Shown here: piece after piece, positions 25,507 through 34,080 of the stretch | Layout: every line of letters begins with the position of its first letter | Numbering within the stretch: position 1 is the stretch's first letter | NCBI RefSeq assembly: GCF_002075885.1 | Contig: NZ_MDET01000034.1 | Location: 62,001-126,000, forward strand | Source of the DNA: Manganibacter manganicus | GTDB lineage: Bacteria > Pseudomonadota > Alphaproteobacteria > Rhizobiales > Rhizobiaceae | DNA: 64,000 nucleotides | Direction: 5' to 3' | Made by a program: the position numbers and the translations under genes | Notes under the pieces: generated by a model | Told to the model about the DNA's origin: nothing | What the model saw: the letters and a program-made list of their open reading frames with translations, nothing else | Databases searched by the model: none

Positions 25507-26814
25507 TTACGGGCTCGCGACTTGGTGCGCCGGTTGCCAGCCATCTGTGAGTGTGCCGAGAAAGGCAACGATGTTGTTGATTTCCCGCTCGTTCAGCTTC
25601 GGGGCGTCGCCGGGATGGCCGCCGAAGGGCGGATCCGTATTGATGTTGTTGCGATATCGAGCCGGCAGGTCGTCATAAAGGGCGATGCTGCCGTCCGCCC
25701 GGCGCGGATACCAGCGCCCCGGATCGGTGTCGCGCGTGGCGTAGAAGGCGACGGCGTCCTTCAGGGAATGGAAAATACCGTTGTGAAAGAAGGACTTGCG
25801 CGTCGCCACATTGCGCAGGGTGGGTGTGCGGAACAGGCCGCAATAGCCTGAACGGCCAAGGAAATCCGTCCGCAGCGGGCCGCACAGGCCGAGATCGTGA
25901 TAGGCCGGATCGGCATTGGCGGGGATGGCCGGGTTGCGCGGCACGGCCAGCGCGATCATGCCGTAATCGGTGAATTGCGGCGGCGTGCCGTCATTGGCCC
26001 GCACGCTGAAATGGCAGGACGAGCAATTGCCCTTTTCTGGATCCTCGAACAATTTCAAGCCATTGGCTTCCTGCGGCGTCAGTTTCGTTTTGCCGGCCAG
26101 CCAGGCATCGTACTTGCTGGAATAGGGATAGAAGGTCTGCCAGGATTGTTGATAGACCTCGAGCGCCTTGAGCAGTGCATCGAAGGTCGCGTCACTGTCG
26201 GAAATGATTGATTTTCCATAGATTTCGGTGAGCTCCGGCCCGTAACCGGCCTCGATTGCATGGTACACGACATTGTTGGGTGCATTGTTGGCCATTTCAA
26301 AGGGTGACAGCAGCGGGATGAGGGCCTGCGCATGGCCCGAATCCGCGCGTCCGTCCCATGTCAGGCCGCCTGTCGGGCCATTGTCGATGCTCTCGTCGGC
26401 CTCGTCTTCGGACTCGAAGTAATGTTGCGTGAATTGCGGCACCGCCTGCAGATATTTGAGCGACGGCACGGCGCGCCGGCCGGGCTCGCTCATGTCTGCG
26501 CCGCCGAACTGGACAGGCAGCGCATTGGCCGGCGCGAAGGCGTGCGCGGGATCGTGGCAGGTGGAACAGGCGAGCTTGCCCGACCCCGACAGGCGCGGAT
26601 CGGAGAACAATTTCTCGCCGAGCGCCGCGAGCTTTTCGGCCCGCTGGCGCGCCTCGGCGCGCGACATGGGCTGGGCGCGGGCCGGCATCGCCACGAAGGC
26701 AAGGCAAGTTGTCAGCATCACGAGCATCGCGACCGGCCAACACAATTGGTGAACCGGCGATGATTGCCGCGAACCGGGACGGCCCTTGCCAAGACGTGCC
26801 TGAGGTGGTGTCAT
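25507..26814 (-). CDS. Dihaem cytochrome c peroxidase/MauG-family protein
   Basis: Periplasmic protein of up to 435 aa. It has a hydrophobic signal (MLVMLTTCLAFVAMPARAQ) and two c-type haem motifs, CSTCH near residue 83 and CSSCH in the second half. The CCP_MauG signatures RAVPSLKYL, LRNVATRKSFFHNG and NNIVAFLGTL are visible. Family members reduce H2O2 or modify partner proteins. The start at 26814 leaves only 37 nt to the divergent phosphoesterase gene; an in-frame ATG at 26727 would leave a more normal promoter space. It may belong functionally with the molybdenum hydroxylase nearby, but that is inference. Confidence 0.87.
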   Translation of the reverse strand: MTPPQARLGKGRPGSRQSSPVHQLCWPVAMLVMLTTCLAFVAMPARAQPMSRAEARQRAEKLAALGEKLFSDPRLSGSGKLACSTCHDPAHAFAPANALPVQFGGADMSEPGRRAVPSLKYLQAVPQFTQHYFESEDEADESIDNGPTGGLTWDGRADSGHAQALIPLLSPFEMANNAPNNVVYHAIEAGYGPELTEIYGKSIISDSDATFDALLKALEVYQQSWQTFYPYSSKYDAWLAGKTKLTPQEANGLKLFEDPEKGNCSSCHFSVRANDGTPPQFTDYGMIALAVPRNPAIPANADPAYHDLGLCGPLRTDFLGRSGYCGLFRTPTLRNVATRKSFFHNGIFHSLKDAVAFYATRDTDPGRWYPRRADGSIALYDDLPARYRNNINTDPPFGGHPGDAPKLNEREINNIVAFLGTLTDGWQPAHQVASP

Positions 26815-26851
26815 CCCGCTCTGCTCATTTTTGCCATGGGGAGGTATGACG

Positions 26852-28417
26852 ATGAAGCGATCCTATGGGTTCGCCGTGTTTTCCTCAACTCTCGCTTTGT
26901 GCGCCGCTGCGGTTCCCGCCCTTGCGGCCGGATCGAGCGGCCCGCCGGATGGCCCCCCGGATGGCATCGACAAGATCAAGACGGTCGTGGTGATCTTTGC
27001 CGAAAACCGCGCCTTCGATAATCTCTACGGCCATTTTCCGGGTGCCGACGGCATTGACCAGGCCAGCAAGGAAAGCCTTCAGCAGCGCGACCGCGACGGC
27101 TCTATCCTGTCCGAACTGCCGCCGGTGTGGGACGGGCTGACCGCCAAGGGGGTCACGCCGCCCGTCACCCAGGCGATGACCGAGCATCTGCCGAACGCGC
27201 CTTTCACGGTCAACGATCCGAAGGGTTTCGACGTTTCGCTCGGCACCATCACCCACGATCTGTGGCATCGCTACTACCAGAATCAGATGCAGATCGACGG
27301 CGGCAAGAACGACATGTTCGTCGCCTGGGCCGATTCCGGCGCCATGCCGATGAGCAACTGGGATGCATCGAAGACCGCCATGTGGGCGGTGGCGCGGAAA
27401 TATGTGCTGGCCGATCACTTCTTCATGGGCGGCTTCGGCGGCTCCTTCTTCAACCATCAATGGCTGATCTGCGCCTGCGCGCCCTATTACGCGAATGCCG
27501 ACCAGAGCCCGGCGCATCCGACGATCTCGGTCACGAACGAAAGCGGCACGGCGTTGAAAATCGCCGACAACTCGCCGAAATCGGCAATGGACGGCATTCC
27601 CAAATTCGTCTCGGACGGCAATCTGACGCCGGATTTCTACGCCGTGAACACCATGCAGCCGCCCTACCAGCCAAGCGGCAACGAGCCGGCGCCGGGCGGC
27701 GATCCGCGCTTTGCCGATCCGGCCAACGCGACCACCCTGCCGCCGCAGACCGAGCCGACCATCGGCGACATGCTGAGCCTCAAGCATGTCAGCTGGGCCT
27801 GGTATTCGGGGGCCTGGCAATACACGCTCGACCAGGGCAACCACACGCCGATCCCGAATTTCCAGTACCATCACCAGCCGTTCAATTATTACGCCAATTT
27901 CGCGCCGGGCACCGAAGCCAGGCGCGAGCATATCCGCGACGCGGGACTTGGCGGCGTCAGCTTCATTCAGGCCATCGACGACGGTGCCTTGCCGCAGGTG
28001 TCGTTCTACAAGCCGCAAGGCAATCTCAATGAACATTCCGGCTATGCCGACATCCAGGCCGGCGACCGTCATATCGCCGACGTGATTTCACATCTGGAGA
28101 AGAGCCCGCAATGGCCGCATATGCTGGTCGTCGTCACCTATGACGAGAATGGCGGCATATGGGATCATGTCGCGCCGCCCAAGGGCGACCGCTGGGGGCC
28201 GGGAACGCGCATTCCGGCGATCATCGTCTCGCCCTTCGCCAAGCACGACTATGTCGATCATACGCCCTATGACACGACCTCGATCCTGCGCTTCATCACC
28301 GAGCGCTTCGAACTGCCGAAACTGCACGGCATCGTGGTGCGCGATCACGCCGTGGCTGCGCACGGAGAGCCGCCGCTCGGCGATCTTACCGGTGCGCTGG
28401 ATCTCAAGGGAGGTTGA
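26852..28417 (+). CDS. Secreted phosphoesterase, AcpA/phospholipase C family
   Basis: Protein of 521 aa from the ATG at 26852 (GGGGAGG 7 nt upstream; ATG 26846 is also in frame). It has a Sec signal peptide ending near PALAAG. The PF04185-type motifs are VVVIFAENRAFDNLYGHFPG near the N-terminus, GGFGGSFFNHQWLI in the middle and VVTYDENGGIWDHVAPP near the C-terminus. Members are acid phosphatases or phospholipases C acting in the periplasm or outside the cell. A 70-aa gene follows after 2 nt. The substrate is not predictable. Confidence 0.88.
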   Translation: MKRSYGFAVFSSTLALCAAAVPALAAGSSGPPDGPPDGIDKIKTVVVIFAENRAFDNLYGHFPGADGIDQASKESLQQRDRDGSILSELPPVWDGLTAKGVTPPVTQAMTEHLPNAPFTVNDPKGFDVSLGTITHDLWHRYYQNQMQIDGGKNDMFVAWADSGAMPMSNWDASKTAMWAVARKYVLADHFFMGGFGGSFFNHQWLICACAPYYANADQSPAHPTISVTNESGTALKIADNSPKSAMDGIPKFVSDGNLTPDFYAVNTMQPPYQPSGNEPAPGGDPRFADPANATTLPPQTEPTIGDMLSLKHVSWAWYSGAWQYTLDQGNHTPIPNFQYHHQPFNYYANFAPGTEARREHIRDAGLGGVSFIQAIDDGALPQVSFYKPQGNLNEHSGYADIQAGDRHIADVISHLEKSPQWPHMLVVVTYDENGGIWDHVAPPKGDRWGPGTRIPAIIVSPFAKHDYVDHTPYDTTSILRFITERFELPKLHGIVVRDHAVAAHGEPPLGDLTGALDLKGG

Positions 28418-28419
28418 CC

Positions 28420-28632
28420 ATGGACGTTGACAGAACGATCGCGCTGATCACCGCCGCCGGCATCGAGCTCACCGACCGCCGGCGCAATGCCAGGGGGGAC
28501 GGCTGGTCGCTCAGCTTCGCCAACGGCGCTTCGCTGGAAGTAGGAGACGACGGAAAGGTCAGTGCCGCCGGCAAGGGCGCCGATGCCGTCGCCCGCCTGC
28601 TGGATTTGCCGACGACGCCACGCAGCGCCTGA
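28420..28632 (+). CDS. Small conserved-looking protein (70 aa) paired with the phosphoesterase
   Basis: The ATG at 28420 is preceded by GGGAGG at the end of the phosphoesterase gene. The product is 70 aa, soluble, with a compact alternating pattern (MDVDRTIALITAAGIELTD, GWSLSFANGASLEVGDDGKV). No signal peptide or known domain was recognised. The strong ribosome site and 2-nt spacing argue that it is real and co-translated. A perfect terminator hairpin follows. Confidence 0.65.
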   Translation: MDVDRTIALITAAGIELTDRRRNARGDGWSLSFANGASLEVGDDGKVSAAGKGADAVARLLDLPTTPRSA

Positions 28633-28642
28633 TCCGGAGTCT

Positions 28643-28672
28643 CGCCCGGCGCGGTATCTACCGCGCCGGGCG
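28643..28672. terminator. Bidirectional hairpin terminator
   Basis: A 14-bp perfect stem (28643-28656 with 28659-28672; left arm CGCCCGGCGCGGTA) around two central bases sits between two convergent genes. It should terminate transcription from both sides. Confidence 0.75.
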
Positions 28673-28681
28673 TGATCATCT

Positions 28682-31003
28682 TCAGCCGGTCCGGCTCATC
28701 GCCGCCTTGACCCGGTCGGGCCGGAACGGCGTTTGCCGCAGCCGCACGCCGATGGCGTCGTAAACGGCATTGGAAATCACCGCCGCCGTCGGGCAGGTCG
28801 AAGGTTCGCCGCCGCCGTAGGACGGATATTCGGGACGGTTGTTGACCAGAACGATATCGATCGTGTCCGGAATTTCCTCGAAACGCAGGATCGGATAGCC
28901 CTCCCAGTCGCGGCTGGTCACATGCGCGCGGTCGAATGTCACCTCCTCGTGCAGCGTGCGGCTGAGCGACTGGATGACGTTGCCCTCGATCTGGTTCGAC
29001 AACCCGTCAGGATTGACCACCAGCCCGCAATCATGCGCCACCACCACGCGCTTGACGCTGATCGCGCCGCTGTCGCGGTCCACCATCACATCGGCAATGG
29101 TCGCCACGCGGACATCGTCGCGATTGACCCAGGCGATGCCGCGCCCTTTGGCAAGCTTGCCATCCTGCTGCGGCGCCGGCGAAGGCCGGCTATCCCAGCC
29201 ATAGGCTTCAGCCGCCGCACGCAACACGTCAATGGCGCGCTTGTCGTCGAGAGAGCGAAGCCGGAACGACAGCGGGTCCTGCCCGGCCGCCGCCGCCATC
29301 TCGTCGATGAAGGCTTCCATGGCGTAGGTCGTCTCGAACTGCGCCGGTGAGCGCAGCCACGCGGTCAGCAGCCCGACACGGCCCATGCCGTGGCAGGCGA
29401 CATCGGCATTGTCGAAGGTGTAGGCGTAGCCGATCGCCGAGTCGCCGGTTCCCTCGCTGCCGATCTGCGGCAGGCCGGCGAGTTCGACGGCGATCAGGCG
29501 GGTGTCGCCCGTGGTCGGCACCCACATATGGTGACGCCAGGCGACGACATTGCCGTCCTTGTCGAGCGCGCCGGTCAGTTCCTGCAGGATGGGCGGGCCT
29601 TTCGGCTCCCAGCCATGCTCGTCCCAACGCATCCACTGCACGCGCACCGGCCGGCCGACCGCCTTCGACATGAGTGCTGCGTCGGGAATGACGTGTTCGA
29701 GGCCATTGCGGCCATAGGCGCCCGAAGCCTCGAACCATTTGACGTCGATGCGGTCTTCGGGAATGCCCAGCATCTCGGCCATGTCGGCGCGCATCTGGTG
29801 CGGCATCTGCGTGCCGGCCCAGAAGGTCGCACTGTCGGCCTTGACGTCGGCGATGGCGCAGGAAGGCCCGATGCTGCCATGCATCTGGAACGGCGTCTTG
29901 TAAGTAGCCTGAATAGTCTTGGCGGCGAAAGGCAAAGCGAGATCGACCGAGCCCTTGGCGGCGACGGAGTTGTTGGTGCCGGTCGTCTTCTTCAACGTGT
30001 CCCACACCGCATCCTGTTCCGGCAATCCCTGCCAGTCGGACCATTTGGCCTGGCCGGCCTGCGGCCCTTCCGGGTCGAGGCCGGAGCCGAGCTTTTCGGC
30101 GGCCTGGATCGCCGCCCATTCGGTTTCGGCCACCACGCCGAGGAAATTGCCGCTGCGCACAACCTGCACGAAGCCGGGAATATCCTTCAGCCCGGTTTCG
30201 TCCACGCTTTCCAGTTTGGCGCCGACGCCATAAGGCCGCACGACGCGGCCATGCAGCATGCCGTCCACCCTGACGTCCTGGATATAGGTGAATTGGCCGG
30301 TCACCTTGCCGGGAATATCCTTGCGCCGCACTGGCTGGCCAACGACGGCATAGGTCGATGGGTCCTTCACCGGCGCGTCCGGCGCCACCTTCAGGCCGAA
30401 GCCGGACCCGCTCGCCTCGATGGCGATATCCAGTCGTTTTCCGGCCACCAGTTCGCCGAAGGTGACGGACTTGCCCGACGTGCCGATGATGGAAACCACG
30501 CCTTCCTTGGCTTCAAGCTGCTGTGCCGGCAGCTTGAAGCGCGCGGCGGCAAGATCGAGCAGCGCCTTGCGCGCCGCAGCCGCAGCATGGCGGATCTGTG
30601 GCCCGGCATAGCGCACGGCCATGCTGCCATAGGTCGGCCCCTGGTCCACCGTTTGCGAGGTGGTGCCCATCACCACGTCGAGACGGTTGATGGGAAATTC
30701 AAGCTCTTCCGCCGCGATCTGCGCCAAAGCGGTTTCGACGCCGGTGCCGGTCTCGACCTTGCCGGTGAACAGGGTCGCGGTGTTGTCGGGGCGGATGGCG
30801 AGCCAGGCATAGAGCTTGCCGGAATCGGGCGAGCCGACGGAATCCGCCGCCGTTTCGGCCGCCGCAATCGCAGCGGTCGGATCGACGATGGCGAAGGCGA
30901 CGACCAGTCCGGCCGTGCCTTTCAGGAAGTTGCGGCGGCTGAGCGGCAGCGTGCCTGTCTCGTGACGGTCGTTGTCGTGCAGGTCTTCGGGGCGCGTGTT
31001 CAT
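28682..31003 (-). CDS. Molybdenum hydroxylase large subunit, IorB/xanthine-dehydrogenase family
   Basis: Molybdopterin-cytosine-dinucleotide-binding subunit of 773 aa. A Tat signal (SRRNFLKGTAGLVVAFA) shows export as a folded cofactor protein. The two-part Ald_Xan_dh_C2 architecture resembles isoquinoline 1-oxidoreductase beta or periplasmic aldehyde oxidoreductase, with GSIGPSCAIAD, ASGAYGRNGLEH and the catalytic Glu motif GGGEP near the C-terminus. A strong AAAGGAGG precedes the ATG. It pairs with the 2Fe-2S subunit encoded immediately upstream. No FAD subunit is present, so electrons probably go to a cytochrome. Confidence 0.92.
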   Translation of the reverse strand: MNTRPEDLHDNDRHETGTLPLSRRNFLKGTAGLVVAFAIVDPTAAIAAAETAADSVGSPDSGKLYAWLAIRPDNTATLFTGKVETGTGVETALAQIAAEELEFPINRLDVVMGTTSQTVDQGPTYGSMAVRYAGPQIRHAAAAARKALLDLAAARFKLPAQQLEAKEGVVSIIGTSGKSVTFGELVAGKRLDIAIEASGSGFGLKVAPDAPVKDPSTYAVVGQPVRRKDIPGKVTGQFTYIQDVRVDGMLHGRVVRPYGVGAKLESVDETGLKDIPGFVQVVRSGNFLGVVAETEWAAIQAAEKLGSGLDPEGPQAGQAKWSDWQGLPEQDAVWDTLKKTTGTNNSVAAKGSVDLALPFAAKTIQATYKTPFQMHGSIGPSCAIADVKADSATFWAGTQMPHQMRADMAEMLGIPEDRIDVKWFEASGAYGRNGLEHVIPDAALMSKAVGRPVRVQWMRWDEHGWEPKGPPILQELTGALDKDGNVVAWRHHMWVPTTGDTRLIAVELAGLPQIGSEGTGDSAIGYAYTFDNADVACHGMGRVGLLTAWLRSPAQFETTYAMEAFIDEMAAAAGQDPLSFRLRSLDDKRAIDVLRAAAEAYGWDSRPSPAPQQDGKLAKGRGIAWVNRDDVRVATIADVMVDRDSGAISVKRVVVAHDCGLVVNPDGLSNQIEGNVIQSLSRTLHEEVTFDRAHVTSRDWEGYPILRFEEIPDTIDIVLVNNRPEYPSYGGGEPSTCPTAAVISNAVYDAIGVRLRQTPFRPDRVKAAMSRTG

Positions 31004-31005
31004 TG

Positions 31006-31500
31006 TCAGCCTCCTTTAGCCTGGCCCGCCTGGGCCTGACCTGTCTTGGCGGCGCGTTCGACCGCGCGCACGATGCGCATGTGCGTGCCGCAGCGGCAGA
31101 GATTGTCGTTGAGCGCCTGCTTGATGTCGTCGCGGGTGGGCTGCGGATTGCCGTCGAGGAACGCCTTGGCGGTCATGATCATGCCATTGATGCAGTAGCC
31201 GCACTGGACGGCCTGCTCGTCGATGAAGGCCTGTTGCAGCGGGTGCGGCTTTTCCAACGTGCCAAGCCCTTCGAGCGTGGTGATCCTGGTGCCTTCCACA
31301 CTGGCCAGCGGTGTCACGCAGGAGCGGGTGGCAGCGCCGTCGATGATGACGGTGCAGGCGCCGCATTGCGACAGGCCGCAGCCGAATTTCGGGCCGTGCA
31401 GCTTGAGGTCGTCGCGCAGCGCATAGAGCAGCATGCTGTCCGGGTCGGCCTCGACAGCATGATCCTTGCCATTGACATTAATGGTGATGGGTTGGGACAT
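31006..31500 (-). CDS. Molybdenum hydroxylase 2Fe-2S subunit, IorA-like
   Basis: Protein of 164 aa from the ATG at 31500; a longer frame upstream is out of character. The plant-type 2Fe-2S domain has CGLSQCGACTVIIDG and a later Cys. The C-terminal 2Fe-2S domain has CGYCINGMI and LCRCGTH. It transfers electrons from the molybdenum centre and is probably co-exported with the Tat-bearing partner, since it has no signal of its own. It is first in a two-gene operon. Confidence 0.93.
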   Translation of the reverse strand: MSQPITINVNGKDHAVEADPDSMLLYALRDDLKLHGPKFGCGLSQCGACTVIIDGAATRSCVTPLASVEGTRITTLEGLGTLEKPHPLQQAFIDEQAVQCGYCINGMIMTAKAFLDGNPQPTRDDIKQALNDNLCRCGTHMRIVRAVERAAKTGQAQAGQAKGG

Positions 31501-31664
31501 CGATGTCCTCCTTGCCTTGGATCGCGGAAACCGCGATGCTGGGTCGTCGTGCCGGAGCGCCGTTCGTTCGATTGAAGGCACAATAGGTGCCTTGGCACTT
31601 CGATGGAGCACCGTGATAACCCGAAAGCCGGGGGCCGCTTTTCGGTTTGATGCTCTATCTGCTT

Positions 31665-31699
31665 GTGTTTACGCGTTTGCGAACGCAAAACCTAAACAC
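31665..31699. promoter_or_regulatory. Imperfect palindrome upstream of nagA
   Basis: Outer arms GTGTTTA (31665-31671) and TAAACAC (31693-31699) enclose an inner GCGTT/AACGC pair with a slightly shifted centre. It lies about 90 nt upstream of nagA, between divergent operons, and is a plausible operator of an unidentified regulator. Confidence 0.3.
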
Positions 31700-31787
31700 G
31701 CTTTTGGGAATGCTCGGATTGTGAGCAGCCCGGTCAAAAGTACGGCTTCCGTTCGCACGGGGTCAATAGCGAAGGGGAGCGTTCACG

Positions 31788-32846
31788 ATGCTGACACCGG
31801 GACTGATCGACCTTCAGGTCAATGGTTTCGCCGGCGTCGATTTCAATTCGGGGGCGTTGAGCGCGGCGGACATCGACCGCGCGCTGGAGGCCATGCTTGC
31901 CTGCGGCGTGACGGCATGCCTGCCGACCCTGATAACGGCGACGCCGGCCGAACTGGCCGCGCGGCTGACGGCGCTGGACGAAGCGATTGCGGCAAGCCGC
32001 CTCGGTCCGCTGATGTGCCCCGGCTATCATCTCGAAGGCCCGTTCCTCAACCCTGCCGCGGGCTATGCGGGCTGCCATCCGCCCGCAGCGATGACGGCGG
32101 CCGATCCCTCGCTGGTCGATCACCTGCTGACGCTTTCAGGCAGGCCGGTCCTCCTGACGACGGTAGCGCCGGAGGTGGAGGGCGGCATCGACTTCATCAA
32201 GGAAATGCGCCGGCGCAACATGCTCGTCGCCATCGGCCATTCCGCCTGCACGTTCGAATCCGCGGCGGCGGCGGCCGATGCCGGGGCGACCTTGTCCACG
32301 CATCTGGGCAACGGTCTGCCGCAGACACTGCCGAAGCTCGACAACGCGCTCTTTGCCCAACTGGCGGAAGAACGTCTTGTCGCGACGTTCATCGCCGATG
32401 GGATTCACGTTCCGCCAAACGCGCTGAAGGCAATGATAAGAGCCAAGGGGCACCAGGCTTCCGTTCTGGTCACGGATGCGGTTTCGGCGGCGTGTGCGCC
32501 AACAGGCGTCTATCCTTTCGCCGGGATGCAGGTGGAGCGGCTGGATGACGGGTCGGTCCGCATTCCCGGCGCGGTCGGTCTCGCCGGGTCTTCGCTGCGG
32601 CTGGACGATGCCGTGCGCAATATCGTGAAATGGAACATCGCGACATTCGGCCAGGCCGTGGAAATGGCCTCCACGCGCGTGGCGGACCTTCTCGCCCCGG
32701 TGTTGCAAGGCCACGGCATCGCGCTTGCGGTGGCGGAGGTCGAATGGTCGGCGCAGATGACGGTCGAGCGTGTGCGCGTCGGCGACGAGGAACGCAAATA
32801 CCGATCAGCAATGACAATGGAGGAAAACCATAATGACAGACCGTGA
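31788..32846 (+). CDS. nagA: N-acetylglucosamine-6-phosphate deacetylase, N-terminally short
   Basis: Amidohydrolase of 352 aa. Motifs match NagA: PGLIDLQVNGFAGVDFN, HLEGPFLNPAAGYAGCHPP (metal Glu), GHSACTFESA (metal His), THLGNG, FIADGIHVP and VTDAVSAA (catalytic Asp). It removes acetate from GlcNAc-6-phosphate, giving glucosamine-6-phosphate for NagB. The protein begins almost directly at PGLIDLQ and so lacks the roughly 40-50 residue N-terminal beta-sandwich strands usual in the family. The ATG at 31788 has a good AAGGGGAG site, so the short form looks real. Its end overlaps the next gene by 14 nt. Confidence 0.87.
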   Translation: MLTPGLIDLQVNGFAGVDFNSGALSAADIDRALEAMLACGVTACLPTLITATPAELAARLTALDEAIAASRLGPLMCPGYHLEGPFLNPAAGYAGCHPPAAMTAADPSLVDHLLTLSGRPVLLTTVAPEVEGGIDFIKEMRRRNMLVAIGHSACTFESAAAAADAGATLSTHLGNGLPQTLPKLDNALFAQLAEERLVATFIADGIHVPPNALKAMIRAKGHQASVLVTDAVSAACAPTGVYPFAGMQVERLDDGSVRIPGAVGLAGSSLRLDDAVRNIVKWNIATFGQAVEMASTRVADLLAPVLQGHGIALAVAEVEWSAQMTVERVRVGDEERKYRSAMTMEENHNDRP

Positions 32847-34026
32847 ATTCAAGATAAGCCGCCGTACCGTGCTCGGCGGCATAGGAGGCGCGCTGCTGGC
32901 CGGCAGGACCAATGCATGGGCCGCCGCCCCGGCATTGCCCTCTTCGCCGGTCGTCATCTCGGTCATGGATGTGGGCGGCGCGTTGGCGTTGTCGCAGCCG
33001 GCCTTCGAGGATTATGCCGAGAAATATCCCGAGCGCGCATCGCGCATCGTCTTCACCAAGGCGCCCGTCACGGAACTGGCCGGCAAGCTCCGGGCGCAGC
33101 AATCCGCGAACCGCGTGGATATCGATATCGTTCTCACCGGCAGCGACGGGCTGGCGGCGGGGCTTGCCAACGACACCTGGATCAAGATCCTGCCGGATTA
33201 CGCCGACAAGTTTCCCGGTATCGAGGAAAATTACGAGCCGGCGGCGCTGGCGCTGCACAAGAAGCAGGGCGCCGGATATGGCGTTGTCGTCAATTACTAT
33301 CCCTCCGGCCCGCTGATCGAATACATGCCGGATCGCGTCTCCAAAGTGCCGGCCAGCGCCGAAGAACTGCTTGCCTGGGCGAAAGAGAACCCCGGCCGCT
33401 TCATGTATGCGCGCCCGACCAATTCCGGCCCCGGCCGGACATTCATGATGGGCCTGCCCTATATTCTCGGCGACAAGGACCCGCAGGATCCTGTCGACGG
33501 ATGGGAAAAGACATGGGCCTATCTCGCGGAGCTCGGCAAATATATCGACTATTATCCGGCCGGCACCGGCGTCACCATGAAGGAGTTCGGCGAGGGCAGC
33601 CGCGACATCATCATCACGACGACGGGATGGGACATCAATCCGCGCGCGCTCGGCATCGTGCCGGAGAAGGCGAAGATCGGCACGCTCAAGGGCTTCCACT
33701 GGGTTTCGGATGCGTTCTTCATGTGCATGCCGAAGGGCATTTCGGACGACAAGATCGCCGTCGTCCTCGACCTGATGGCATTCTTGCTGACGCCAAAGGC
33801 CCAAGCCTATTCCTACGATGAGGGGTATCTCTATCCCGGCCCGGCGGTCAAGAATGTGCCGCTGTCGATGGCGCCGCAGCGCAGCCAGGACATCATCAAC
33901 CAGTTCGGCCGCGACGAATATGCCTCGCTGATCGCCGACAATCCGATCGAATTGCCGCTGCCGCCGGAAAAGATGATCGTCGCCTTCCGAAAATGGGACG
34001 AACTTGTCGGGGCACAAAAATCCTGA
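32833..34026 (+). CDS. Extracellular solute-binding protein (Tat), paralogue 1
   Basis: Periplasmic binding protein of 397 aa with a Tat-type signal (SRRTVLGGIGGALLAG). It belongs to the family 1/PotD-like group (SBP_bac_1/8). The central part (PGRFMYARPTNSGPGRTF, GDKDPQDPVDGWEKTWAYL, TGWDINPRALGIVP, DEYASLIADNPIE) is nearly the same as in the protein encoded at 34081-35262. It starts inside nagA (14-nt overlap), so translation is coupled. No permease or ATPase is adjacent. Likely ligand is an amino sugar or its derivative, inferred only from context. Confidence 0.87.
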   Translation: MTDREFKISRRTVLGGIGGALLAGRTNAWAAAPALPSSPVVISVMDVGGALALSQPAFEDYAEKYPERASRIVFTKAPVTELAGKLRAQQSANRVDIDIVLTGSDGLAAGLANDTWIKILPDYADKFPGIEENYEPAALALHKKQGAGYGVVVNYYPSGPLIEYMPDRVSKVPASAEELLAWAKENPGRFMYARPTNSGPGRTFMMGLPYILGDKDPQDPVDGWEKTWAYLAELGKYIDYYPAGTGVTMKEFGEGSRDIIITTTGWDINPRALGIVPEKAKIGTLKGFHWVSDAFFMCMPKGISDDKIAVVLDLMAFLLTPKAQAYSYDEGYLYPGPAVKNVPLSMAPQRSQDIINQFGRDEYASLIADNPIELPLPPEKMIVAFRKWDELVGAQKS

Positions 34027-34037
34027 CGCCATAAAAA

Positions 34038-34059
34038 GGCCAGCCCCGAGGGGCTGGCC
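34038..34059. terminator. Bidirectional terminator between convergent binding-protein genes
   Basis: GGCCAGCCCC/GGGGCTGGCC forms a 10-bp perfect stem closing over two bases, flanked by A-rich sequence on the left (a T-tract for the minus-strand gene). It sits exactly between convergent stop codons. Confidence 0.8.
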
Positions 34060-34080
34060 CTTCTCCAATTCTGAACCTGC

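Noticed and set aside
29390..31039. A 549-codon plus-strand frame
   Set aside because: Antisense to the well-supported molybdenum hydroxylase large subunit. No domain features and no ribosome site.
32470..34068. A 532-codon minus-strand frame over nagA and the binding protein
   Set aside because: Shadow of two recognised genes; no recognisable domain and an Arg/Pro-rich end.
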